A stretch of 64,000 bases of DNA from Calendula officinalis (lineage: Eukaryota > Streptophyta > Magnoliopsida > Asterales > Asteraceae): contig OY970826.1 in assembly GCA_963853835.1 (NCBI GenBank), positions 71,001 through 135,000 on the forward strand. Reading direction: 5' to 3'. Below are positions 12,001 to 23,200 of this stretch, piece after piece (the first letter of the stretch is position 1; every line of letters starts with the position of its first letter). The notes under the pieces were generated by a model. That model made no database searches. It saw only the letters and a list, made by a program, of their open reading frames with translations, and had not been told where the DNA came from. The position numbers were made by a program, and so were the translations under genes.

Positions 12001-13365
12001 TTAGTAGTAGTAGTAGTAGCAGTAGTAGTAGCAGTAGTAGCAGCAGTAGAAGTAGCAGTAGCAGCAGCAGCAGTAGTAGGAGTAGCAGCAGTAGCAGTTG
12101 CAGTAGCTCCAACAGCAGTAGTAGCAGCAGCAGTAGCAGCACCAACAGTAGCAGCAGCAGTAGCAGCACCAACAGTAGCAGCAGCAGCAGTAGCAGTAGC
12201 AGTATTTGCAGCAGCAATAGCAGCAGCAGCAGGAGCAGTAGCAGTAGCAGTATCAGTAGCAGTAGCAGTAGCTGCAGCAACAGTAGCAGCAGCAACATCA
12301 GTAGCAGCAGCAGTAGCAGCATCAGCAGTAGCAGTAGCAGGAGCAGTAACAGTAGTTGTAATAGCGGTAGCAGTAGCAGTAGTAGTAGGAGTAGCAGTAG
12401 CAGCAGCAGTAGAAGTAGCAGTAGCAGCAGCAGCAGTAGTAGGAGTAGCAGCAGTAGTTGTGTTAGTAGCAGTGGCAGTAACAGTAGCAGTAGCAGTTGC
12501 AGTAACTCCAACAGCAGTAGCAGCATCAGCAGTAGCAGTACCAACAGTAGCAGCAGCAGTAGCAGTAGTAGTGGCGGTAGCAGTGGCAGTAGCAATAGCA
12601 GTAGCAGTAGCCACAGCAGCAGGAGCAGCAGCTGTAGCAGCAGCAGTAATCAGCAGCAGTAGAAGCAGTAGCAGTAGCAGTAGCAGGAGCAGTAGCAGTA
12701 GCAACCGTAGCAGTAGCAATAGTAGTAGCAGTAGCAGTAGTAGTGGCAGTAACAGTGGCAGTGGCAGGAGCAGTAGCAGTAGCAGTAGTAGCAGCAGTAG
12801 TAGTAGCAGTAGCAGTAGCCGCAGCAGCAGTAGCAGAAACGACAGTAGCAGTAGCAGTAGCAGGAGCAGCAGCAGTAGCAGTTGCAGTAGCTCCTACTCC
12901 AGTAGTAGTAGCAGCAGCAGAAGCAGCAGGAGCAGCAGCAGCAGTAGTAGCAGTATTAGTAGCAGTAGCAGTAGCTGCAGCAGCAGTAGCTGCAGTAGCA
13001 GTAGCAATAGCGGTAGCAGCAGCAGTAGTAGTTGTAGCAGTAGCAGTAGTAGCAGCAGTAGCAGTAGCAATTGTAGTGGCAGTAGCAGTGGCAGAAGCAG
13101 TAGCAGTATTTGCAGCAGAAATTGCAGCAACAGTAGCAATAGCAGCAGCAACAGGAGCAGGAGCAGGAGCAGTTGCAGTAGCAGTAGCTGTAGCAACAGT
13201 AGCAGCAGCAGCAGTAGCAGCATCAGCAGTAGCAGTAGTAGTAGTAGGAGCAGTAGCAGTAGCAGTAGCAGTAGCGGTAGCAGTAGAAGTAGCAGTAGCA
13301 GTAGTAGTAGCAGTAACAGTAGCTGCAGCAGCAGTAGGAGCATCAGCAGTAGCAGTAGCAGTAGC

Positions 13366-16300
13366 CAGGAGCAGTAGCAGCAGTAGTAGTGGCAGTAGCA
13401 GTAGCGGTAGCAGTAGCAGTAGCAGTAGCAATAGCCATAGCAGTAGCAGTAGTAGTGGCAATAGCAGTGGCAGTAGCAGTAGCAGTACCAGTAGCAGTAG
13501 CAGTAGTAGTGCCGGTGGCAGTGGCAGTAGCAGTAGCCGCAGCAGCAGGAGCAGCAGGAGCAGCAGTAGCAGCAGTAATCAGCAGCAGTAGAAGCAGTAG
13601 CAGTATCAGTAGCAGGAGCAGGAGCAGTAGCAGTAGCAGCAATAGCAGTAGTAGTTGCAGTAGCAGTAGCAGTAGCAGTAGTAGTAGTAGTAGTAGTAGC
13701 AATAGTAGCAGCAGTAGTAGCAGCAGTAGAAGTAGCAGTAGTACGAGTAGCAGCAGTAGTTGTGGTAGTAGCAGTGGCAGTAACAATAGCAGTAGCAGTT
13801 GTAGTAGCTCCAACAGCAGTAGCAGCAGCAGCAGTAGCAGTAGCAGTATTTGCAGTAGCAGCAGCAGCAGGAGCAGTAGCAGTATCAGTAGCAGTATCAG
13901 TAGCTGCAGCAACAGTAGTAGCAGCAGCATCAGTAGCAGCAGCAGTAGCAGCATCAGCAGTAGCAGGAGCAGGAGCAGTAGCAGTAACAGTAGCAGTAGT
14001 AGCAGTAGTAGTAGTAGTAGCAGTAGCACAAGCAGTAGAATTAGCAGTAGCAGCAGCAGCAATAGTAGTAGTAGTAGTAGTGGCGGTAGCAGTGGCAGTA
14101 GAAGTAGTAGTAGCCGCAGCAGCAGCTGTAGCAGCAGCAGTAATCAGCAGCAGTAGAAGCAGTAGCAGTAGCAGCAGTAGTGGCAGTAACAGTGGCAGTG
14201 GTAGAAGCAGTAGCAGTAGCAGTAGTAGTAGCAGTAGTAGTGGCAGTAGCAGTAGCAGTAGCCGCAGCAGTAGCAGCAGCAGTAGCAGAAACGACAGTAG
14301 CAGTAGCAGTAGCAGGAGCAGCAGCAGTTGCAGTTGCAGTAGCTCCAACACCAGTAGTAGTAGCAGCAGTAACAGTAGCAGCAGTAGCAGTAGCGGGAGC
14401 AGTAGCAGTAGCCGTAGTAGCAGTAGCCGCAGCAGCAGTAGCAGCAGCATTAGTAGCAGTAGCAGTAGCAACACAACAGGAATAGCAGCAGCAATAGTAG
14501 AAGTAGCAGTAGTAAGAGTAGCAGCAGTACTTGTGGTAGTAGCAGTGGCAGTAATAGTAGCAGTAGCTGCAGCAGCAGTAGCAGGAGCAGCAGCAGTAGC
14601 AGCAGCAGCAATAGTAGCAGCAGCAGCAGTAGCAGGAGCAGCAACAGTAGCAGTAGCAGTAGCAGTAGCTGCAATAGCAGTAGCAGTAACAGCAGCAGTA
14701 GTAGCTGTAGCAGTAGCTGTAGCAGTAGCAGTAGCATTAGTAGTAGCAGTAGGAGTGGCAGTAGTAGTGGAAGAAATAGTAGCAGTAGCAGTAGCTGTAG
14801 CAGTAGCAGTAGCAGTAGTAGTAGCAGTGGCAGAAGTAGTAGTTGTATTTGCAGCAGTATTTGCAGCAGCAGTAGCAATAGCAGCAGCAGAAGCAGCAGG
14901 AGCAGGAGCTGAAGTAGTAGCAGTATTAGTAGCAGTAGCTGCAGCAACAGTAGCAGCATCAGCAGTAGCAGTAGCAGCAATAGCAGTAGTAGTTGCAGTA
15001 GCAGTAGCATTAGCAGTAGTAGTAGTAGTAGTAGTAGCAATAGTAGCAGCAGTAGTAGCAGCAGTAGAAGTAGCAGTAGTACGAGTAGCAGCAGTAGTTG
15101 TGGTAGTAGCAGTGGCAGTAACAATAGCAGTAGCAGTTGTAGTAGCTCCAACAGCAGTAGCAGCAGCAGCAGTAGCAGCAGCAGCAGTAGCAGTAGCAGT
15201 ATTTGCAGTAGCAGCAGCAGCAGGAGCAGTAGCAGTATCAGTAGCAGTAGCAGTAGCTGCAGCAACAGTAGTAGCAGCAGCATCAGTAGCAGCAGCAGTA
15301 GCAGCATCAGCAGTAGCAGGAGCAGGAGCAGTAGCAGTAACAGTAGCAGTAGTAGCAGTAGTAGTAGTAGCAGTAGCACCAGCAGTAGAATTAGCAGTAG
15401 CAGCAGCAGCAATAGTAGTAGTAGTAGTGGCGGTAGCAGTGGCAGTAGAAGTAGTAGTAGCCGCAGCAGCAGCTGTAGCAGCAGCAGTAATCAGCAGCAG
15501 TAGCAGTAGCAGAAATAGTGGCAGTAACAGTGGCAGTGGTAGGAGCAGTAGCAGTAGCAGTAGCAGTAGTAGTAGCAGTAGTAGTGGCAGTAGCAGTAGC
15601 AGTAGCCGCAGCAGTAGCAGAAACGACAGTAGCAGTAGCAGTAGCAGGAGCAGCAGCAGTAGCAGTTGCAGTAGCTCCAACACCAGTAGTAGTAGCAGCA
15701 GTAACAATAGCAGCAGCAGCAGTAGCAGTAGCGGGAGCAGTAGCACTAGCCGTAGTAGCAGTAGCCGCAGCAGCAGTAGCAGCAGCATTAGTAGCAGTAG
15801 CAGTAGCAACACAACAGGAATAGCAGCAGCAATAGTAGAAGTAGCAGTAGTAGCAGCAGCAGTAGTAAGAGTAGCAGCAGTAGTTGTGGTAGTAGCAGTG
15901 GCAGTAATAGTAGCAGTAGCTGCAGCAGCAGTAGCAAGAGCAGCAGCAGTAGCAGCAGCAGCAGCAATAGTAGCAGGACCAGCAACAGTAGCAGTAGCAG
16001 TAGCAGTAGCTGCAATAGCAGTAGCAGTAACAGCAGCAGTAGTAGCTGTAGCAGTAGCTGTAGCAGTAGCAGTAGCAGTAGTAGTAGCAGTAGGAGTGGC
16101 AGTAGTAGTGGAAGAAATAGTAGCAGTAGCTGTAGCAGTAGCAGTAGCAGTAGTAGTTGCAGTAGCAGTGGCAGAAGTAGTAGTTGTATTTGCAGCAGTA
16201 TTTGCAGCAGCAGTAGCAATAGCAGCAGCAGAAGCAGCAGAAGCAGGAGCTGTAGTAGTAGCAGTATTAGTAGCAGTAGCAGTAGCTGCAGCAACAGTAG

Positions 16301-19300
16301 CAGCATCAGCAGTAGCAGTAGCAGTAGCAGGAGTAGTAGCAGTAGCAGTAGTAGCAGTAGCAGTAGCAATAGCAGTAGCAGTAGCAATAGTAGTGGCAGT
16401 AGCAGTGGCAGAAGCAGTAGCAGTATTTGCAGCAGCAATTGCATCAACAATAGCAATAGCAGCAGCAGCAGCAGGAGCAGGAGCAGTAGCAGTAGCAGTA
16501 GCTTTAGCGACAGTAGCAGCAGCAGCAGTAGCAGCATGAGCAGTAGCAGTAGTAGTAGCAGTAGCAGGAGCAGGAGCAGTAGCAGTAGCAGTAGTAACAG
16601 TAGCAGTAGCAGTAGCAGTAGCAGTAACAATAGCTACAGCAGAAGTAGGAGCATCAGCAGTAGCAGTAGCAGTAGCAGTAGCAGGAGCAGTAGCAGCAGT
16701 AGTAGTGGCAGTAGCAGTAGCGGTAGTAGTAGCAGTAGCAGTAGCCGTAGCAGTAGCAGTATTAGTGGCAATAGCAGTGGCAGTAGCAGTAGCAGTACCA
16801 GTAGCAGTAGTAGTGGCGGTAGCAGTAGCAGTCGCAGTAGCCGCAGCAGCAGGAGCAGCAGTAGTAGCAGCAGCAGTAATCAGCAGCAGTAGAAGCAGTA
16901 GCAGTAGCAGGAACAGTAGCAGTAGCAGCAATAGCAGTAGTAGTGGCAGTAGCAGTAACAGTAGCATTAGTAGTAGTAGTAGCAGTAGTAGCAGTAGTAG
17001 CAGCAGTAGAAGTAGCAGTAGCAGCAGCAGCAGTAGTAGGAGTAGCAGCAATAGCAGTTGCAGTAGCTCCAACAGCAGTAGTAGCAGCAGCAGTAGCAGC
17101 ACTAACAGTAGCAGCAGCAGCAGTAGCAGCACCAACAGTAGCAGCAGCAGTAGCAGTATTTGCAGCAGCAATAGCAGCAGCAGCAGGAGCAGTAGCAGTA
17201 GCAGTATCAGTAGCAGTAGCAGTAGCTGCAGCAACAGTAGCAGCAGCAACATCAGTAGCAGCAGCAGTAGCAGCATCAGCAGTAGCAGTAGCAGGAGCAG
17301 TAACAGTAGTTGTAGTAGCGGTAGCGGTAGCAGTAGTAGTAGGAGTAGCAGTAGCAGCAGCAGTAGAAGTAGCAGTAGCAGCAGCAGCAGTAGTAGGAGT
17401 AGCAGCAGTAGTTGTGGTAGTAGCAGTGGCAGTAACAGTAGCAGTAGCAGTTGCAGTAACTCCAACAGCAGTAGCAGCATCAGCAGTAGCAGCACCAACA
17501 GTAGCAGCAGCAGCAGTAGCAGTAGTAGTGGCGGTAGCAGTGGCAGTAGCAATAGCAGTAGCAGTAGCCACAGCAGCAGGAGCAGCAGCTGTAGCAGCAG
17601 CAGTAATCAGCAGCAGTAGAAGCAGTAGCAGTAGCAGGAGCAGTAGCAGTAGCAACCGTAGCAGTAGCAATAGTAGTAGCAGTAGCAGTAGTAGTGGCAG
17701 TAACAATGGCAGTGGCAGGAGCAGTAGCAGTAGCAGTAGTAGCAGCAGTAGTAGTAGCAGTAGCAGTAGCCGCAGCAGCAGTAGCAGAAACGACAGTAGC
17801 AGTAGCAGTAGCAGGAGCAGCAGCAGTAGCAGTTGCAGTAGCTCCTACACCAGTAGTAGTAGCAGCAGTAACAGTAGCAGCAGCAGCAGTAGCAGTAGCA
17901 GTAGCAGTAGCAGTAGCGGGAGCAGTAGCAGTAGCCGTAGTAGCAGTAGCCGCAGCAGTAGTAGCAGTAGCAGTAGCAGTAGCGGGAGCAGTAGCAGTAG
18001 CCATAGTAGCAGTAGCCGCAGCAGCATCAGTAGCAGTAGCAGTAGCAACACAACAGGAATAGCAGCAACAACAGTAGAAGTAGCAGTAGTAGCAGCAGCA
18101 GTAGTAAGAGTAGCAGCAGTAGTTGTGGTAGTAGCAGTGGCAATAACAGTAGCAGTAGCTGCAGCAGCAGTAGCAGGAGCAGCAGCAGTAGCAGCAGCAG
18201 CAATAGTAGTAGCAGCAGCAGTAGCAGGAGCAGCAGCAGTAGCAGCAGCAGTAGCAGTAGCTGCATCAGCAGTAGGTGCAGTAGCAGTAGCAGTAACAGC
18301 AGTAGTAGTAGCAGTAGCAGTAGCACTAGCACTAGCAGTAGTAGTGGCAGTAGCAGTGGCAGAAGTAGTAGCAGTAGCTGTAGCAGTAGCAGTAGCAGTA
18401 GTAGTGGCAGTAGCAGTGGCAGAAGTAGTAGCTGTATTTGCAGCAGTATTTGCAGCAGCAGTAGCAATAGCAGCAGCAGAAGCAGCAGGAGCAGGAGCAG
18501 TAGTAGTAGCAGTATTATTAGCAGTAGCAGTAGCAGCAGCAGCAGTAGCTGCAGTAGAAGTAGCTGCAGTAGCAGTAGCAATAGCGGTAGCAGCAGCAGT
18601 AGCAGCAGCAGCAGTAGCAGCAGCAGTAGCAGTAGTAGTAGCAGTAGCAGTAGTAGTGGCAGTAGCAGTGGCAGAAGTAGTAGCTGTATTTACAGCAGTA
18701 TTTGCAGCAGCAGTAGCAATAGCAGCAGCAGAAGCAGCAGGAGCAGGAGCAGGAGCAGTAGTAGTAGCAGTATTAGTAGCAGTAGTAGCTGCAGCAACAG
18801 TAGCAGCATCAGCAGTAATCAGCAGCAGTAGAAGCAGTAGCAGTAGCAGTAGCAGGAACAGTAGCAGTAGCAGCAATAGCAGTAGTAGTGGCAGTAGCAG
18901 TAACAGTAGCATTAGTAGTAGTAGTAGTAGCAGTAGTAGCAGTAGTAGCAGCAGTAGAAGTAGCAGTAGCAGCAGCAGCAGTAGTAGGAGTAGCAGCAGT
19001 AGCAGTTGCAGTAGCTCCAACAGCAGTAGTAGCAGCAGCAGTAGCAGCACCAACAGTAGCAGCAGCAGCAGTAGCAGCACCAACAGTAGCAGCAGCAGCA
19101 GTAGCAGCACCAACAGTAGCAGCAGCAGCAGTAGCAGTAGCAGTATTTGCAGCAGCAGCAGGAGCAGTAGCAGTAGCAGTATCAGTAGCAGTAGCAGTAG
19201 CTGCAGCAACAGTAGCAGCAGCAACATCAGTAGCAGCAGCAGTAGCAGCATCAGCAGTAGCAGTAGCAGGAGCAGTAACAGTAGTTGTAATAGCGGTAGC

Positions 19301-20297
19301 AGTAGCAGTAGTAGTAGGAGTAGCAGTAGCAGCAGCAGTAGAAGTAGCAGTAGCAGCAGCAGCAGTAGTAGGAGTAGCAGCAGTAGTTGTGGTAGTAGCA
19401 GTGGCAGTAACAGTAGCAGTAGCAGTTGCAGTAACTCCAACAGCAGTAGCAGCATCAGCAGTAGCAGTACCAACAGTAGCAGCAGCAGCAGTAGCAGTAG
19501 TAGTGGCGGTAGCAGTGGCAGTAGCAATAGCAGTAGCAGTAGCCACAGCAGCAGGAGCAGCAGCTGTAGCAGCAGCAGTAATCAGCAGCAGTAGAAGCAG
19601 TAGCAGTAGCAGTAGCAGGAGCAGTAGCAGTAGCAACCGTAGCAGTAGCAATAGTAGTAGCAGTAGCAGTAGTAGTGGCAGTAACAGTGGCAGTGGCAGG
19701 AGCAGTAGCAGTAGCAGTAGTAGCAGCAGTAGTAGTAGCAGTAGCAGTAGCCGCAGCAGCAGTAGCAGAAACGACAGTAGCAGTAGCAGTAGCAGGAGCA
19801 GCAGCAGTAGCAGTTGCAGTAGCTCCTACTCCAGTAGTAGTAGCAGCAGCAGAAGCAGCAGGAGCAGCAGCAGCAGTAGTAGCAGTATTAGTAGCAGTAG
19901 CAGTAGCTGTAGCAGCAGTAGCTGCAGTAGCAGTAGTAATAGCGGTAGCAGCAGCAGTAGTAGTTGTAGCAGTAGCAGTAGTAGCAGCAGTAGCAGTAGC
20001 AATTGTAGTGGCAGTAGCAGTGGCAGAAGCAGTAGCAGTATTTGCAGCAGAAATTGCAGCAACAGTAGCAATAGCAGCAGCAGCAGGAGCAGGAGCAGGA
20101 GCAGTTGCAGTAGCAGTAGCTGTAGCAACAGTAGCAGCAGCAGCAGTAGCAGCATCAGCAGTAGCAGTAGTAGTAGTAGGAGCAGTAGCAGTAGCAGTAG
20201 CAGTAGCGGTAGCAGTAGAAGTAGCAGTAGCAGTAGTAGTAGCAGTAACAGTAGCTGCAGCAGCAGTAGGAGCATCAGCAGTAGCAGTAGCAGTAGC
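13366..20297 (+). repeat. S-unit copy 2 (6.93 kb), the simplest complete copy
   Basis: It is bounded by Q markers at 13366 and 20298. Marker order is N13577, N14142, A14471, N15489, A15809, N16878, N17605, A18048, N18817, N19580. This is the shortest complete copy and the best reference for the unit. Counterparts of its markers lie 6,908-6,959 bp away in the neighbouring copies wherever no large insert intervenes, always differing by multiples of three. A private substitution near 14911 makes GAGCTGAAG where the other copies have GAGCTGTAG. Confidence 0.87.
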
Positions 20298-23200
20298 CAG
20301 GAGCAGTAGCAGCAGTAGTAGTAGCAGTAGCGGTAGCAGTAGCAGTAGCAGTAGCAATAGCCATAGCAGTAGCAGTAGTAGTGGCAATAGCAGTGGCAGT
20401 AGCAGTAGCAGTACCAGTAGCAGTAGCAGTAGTAGTGCCGGTGGCAGTGGCAGTAGCAGTAGCCGCAGCAGCAGGAGCAGCAGTAGCAGCAGTAATCAGC
20501 AGCAGTAGAAGCAGTAGCAGTATCAGTAGCAGGAGCAGGAGCAGTAGCAGTAGCAGCAATAGCAGTAGTAGTTGCAGTAGCAGTAGCAGTAGCAGTAGTA
20601 GTAGTAGTAGTAGCAATAGTAGCAGCAGTAGTAGCAGCAGTAGAAGTAGCAGTAGTACGAGTAGCAGCAGTAGTTGTGGTAGTAGCAGTGGCAGTAACAA
20701 TAGCAGTAGCAGTTGTAGTAGCTCCAACAGCAGTAGCAGCAGCAGCAGTAGCAGCAGCAGCAGTAGCAGTAGCAGTATTTGCAGTAGCAGCAGCAGCAGG
20801 AGCAGTAGCAGTATCAGTAGCAGTATCAGTAGCTGCAGCAACAGTAGTAGCAGCAGCATCAGTAGCAGCAGCAGTAGCAGCATCAGCAGTAGCAGGACCA
20901 GGAGCAGTAGCAGTAACAGTAGCAGTAGTAGCAGTAGTAGTAGTAGTAGCAGTAGCACAAGCAGTAGAATTAGCAGTAGCAGCAGCAGCAATAGTAGTAG
21001 TAGTAGTAGTGGCGGTAGCAGTGGCAGTAGAAGTAGTAGTAGCCGCAGCAGCAGCTGTAGCAGCAGCAGTAATCAGCAGCAGTAGAAGCAGTAGCAGTAG
21101 CAGCAGTAGTGGCAGTAACAGTGGCAGTGGTAGAAGCAGTAGCAGTAGCAGTAGCAGTAGTAGTAGCAGTAGTAGTGGCAGTAGCAGTAGCAGTAGCCGC
21201 AGCAGTAGCAGCAGCAGTAGCAGAAACGACAGTAGCAGTAGCAGTAGCAGGAGCAGCAGCAGTAGCAGTTGCAGTAGCTCCAACACTAGTAGTAGTAGCA
21301 GCAGTAACAGTAGCAGCAGTAGCAGTAGCGGGAGCAGTAGCAGTAGCCGTAGTAGCAGTAGCCGCAGCAGCAGTAGCAGCAGCATTAGTAGCAGTAGCAG
21401 TAGCAACACAACAGGAATAGCAGCAGCAATAGTAGAAGTAGCAGTAGTAGCAGCAGCAGTAGTAAGAGTAGCAGCAGTACTTGTGGTAGTAGCAGTGGCA
21501 GTAATAGTAGCAGTAGCTGCAGCAGCAGTAGCAGGAGCAGCAGCAGTAGCAGCAGCAGCAATAGTAGCAGCAGCAGCAGTAGCAGGAGCAGCAACAGTAG
21601 CAGTAGCAGTAGCAGTAGCTGCAATAGAAGTAGCAGTAACAGCAGCAGTAGTAGCTGTAGCAGTAGCTGTAGCAGTAGCAGTAGCAGTAGTAGTAGCAGT
21701 AGGAGTGGCAGTAGTAGTGGAAGAAATAGTAGCAGTAGCAGTAGCTGTAGCAGTAGCAGTAGCAGTAGTAGTAGCAGTGGCAGAAGTAGTAGTTGTATTT
21801 GCAGCAGTATTTGCAGCAGCAGTAGCAATAGCAGCAGCAGAAGCAGCAGGAGCAGGAGCTGTAGTAGTAGCAGTATTAGTAGCAGTAGCAGTAGCTGCAG
21901 CAACAGTAGCAGCATCAGCAGTAGCAGTAGCAGCAATAGCAGTAGTAGTTGCAGTAGCAGTAGCATTAGCAGTAGTAGTAGTAGTAGTAGTAGTAGCAAT
22001 AGTAGCAGCAGTAGTAGCAGCAGTAGAAGTAGCAGTAGTACGAGTAGCAGCAGTAGTTGTGGTAGTAGCAGTGGCAGTAACAATAGCAGTAGCAGTTGTA
22101 GTAGCTCCAACAGCAGTAGCAGCAGCAGCAGTAGCAGCAGCAGCAGTAGCAGTAGCAGTATTTGCAGTAGCAGCAGCAGCAGGAGCAGTAGCAGTATCAG
22201 TAGCAGTAGCAGTAGCTGCAGCAACAGTAGTAGCAGCAGCATCAGTAGCAGCAGCAGTAGCAGCATCAGCAGTAGCAGGAGCAGGAGCAGTAGCAGTAAC
22301 AGTAGCAGTAGTAGCAGTAGTAGTAGTAGTAGCAGTAGCACCATCAGTAGAATTAGCAGTAGCAGCAGCAGCAATAGTAGTAGTAGTAGTGGCGGTAGCA
22401 GTGGCAGTAGAAGTAGTAATAGCCGCAGCAGCAGCTGTAGCAGCAGCAGTAATCAGCAGCAGTAGCAGTAGCAGCAGTAGTGGCAGTAACAGTGGCAGTG
22501 GTAGGAGCAGTAGCAGTAGCAGTAGCAGTAGCAGTAGTAGTAGCAGTAGTAGTGGCAGTAGCAGTAGCAGTAGCCGCAGCAGTAGCAGCAGCAGTAGCAG
22601 AAACGACAGTAGCAGTAGCAGTAGCAGGAGCAGCAGCAGTAGCAGTTGCAGTAGCTCCAACACCAGTAGTAGTAGCAGCAGTAACAGTAGCAGCAGCAGC
22701 AGTAGCAGTAGCGGGAGCAGTAGCACTAGCCGTAGTAGCAGTAGCCGCAGCAGCAGTAGCAGCAGCATTAGTAGCAGTAGCAGTAGCAACACAACAGGAA
22801 TAGCAGCAGCAATAGTAGAAGTAGCAGTAGTAGCAGCAGCAGTAGTAAGAGTAGCAGCAGTAGTTGTGGTAGTAGCAGTGGCAGTAATAGTAGCAGTAGC
22901 AGCAGCAGCAGTAGCAAGAGCAGCATCAGTAGCAGCAGCAGCAGCAATAGAAGCAGGACCAGCAACAGTAGCAGTAGCAGTAGCAGTAGCTGCAATAGCA
23001 GTAGCAGTAACAGCAGCAGTAGTAGCTGTAGCAGTAGCTGTAGCAGTAGCAGTAGCAGTAGTAGTAGCAGTAGGAGTGGCAGTAGTAGTGGAAGAAATAG
23101 TAGCAGTAGCAGTAGCAGTAGCAGTAGTAGTTGCAGTAGCAGTGGCAGAAGTAGTAGTTGTATTTGCAGCAGTATTTGCAGCAGCAGTAGCAATAGCAGC

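Larger units (their letters stand above)
2925..13365 (+). repeat. S-unit copy 1 (10.44 kb, expanded)
   Basis: This copy runs from the Q marker at 2925 to the next at 13366. Marker order is N3136, N3719, A4060, N5102, A5428, then extra markers N5843, A6178 and A7530, then N8569, A8901, N9976, N10694, A11137, N11906, N12648. Removing the extra material leaves an order compatible with copies 2 to 4. The excess over copy 2 is about 3.5 kb, which fits the 3.47 kb internal offset. Triplet-level differences and point changes separate it from the other copies, but long stretches are near identical. Confidence 0.85.
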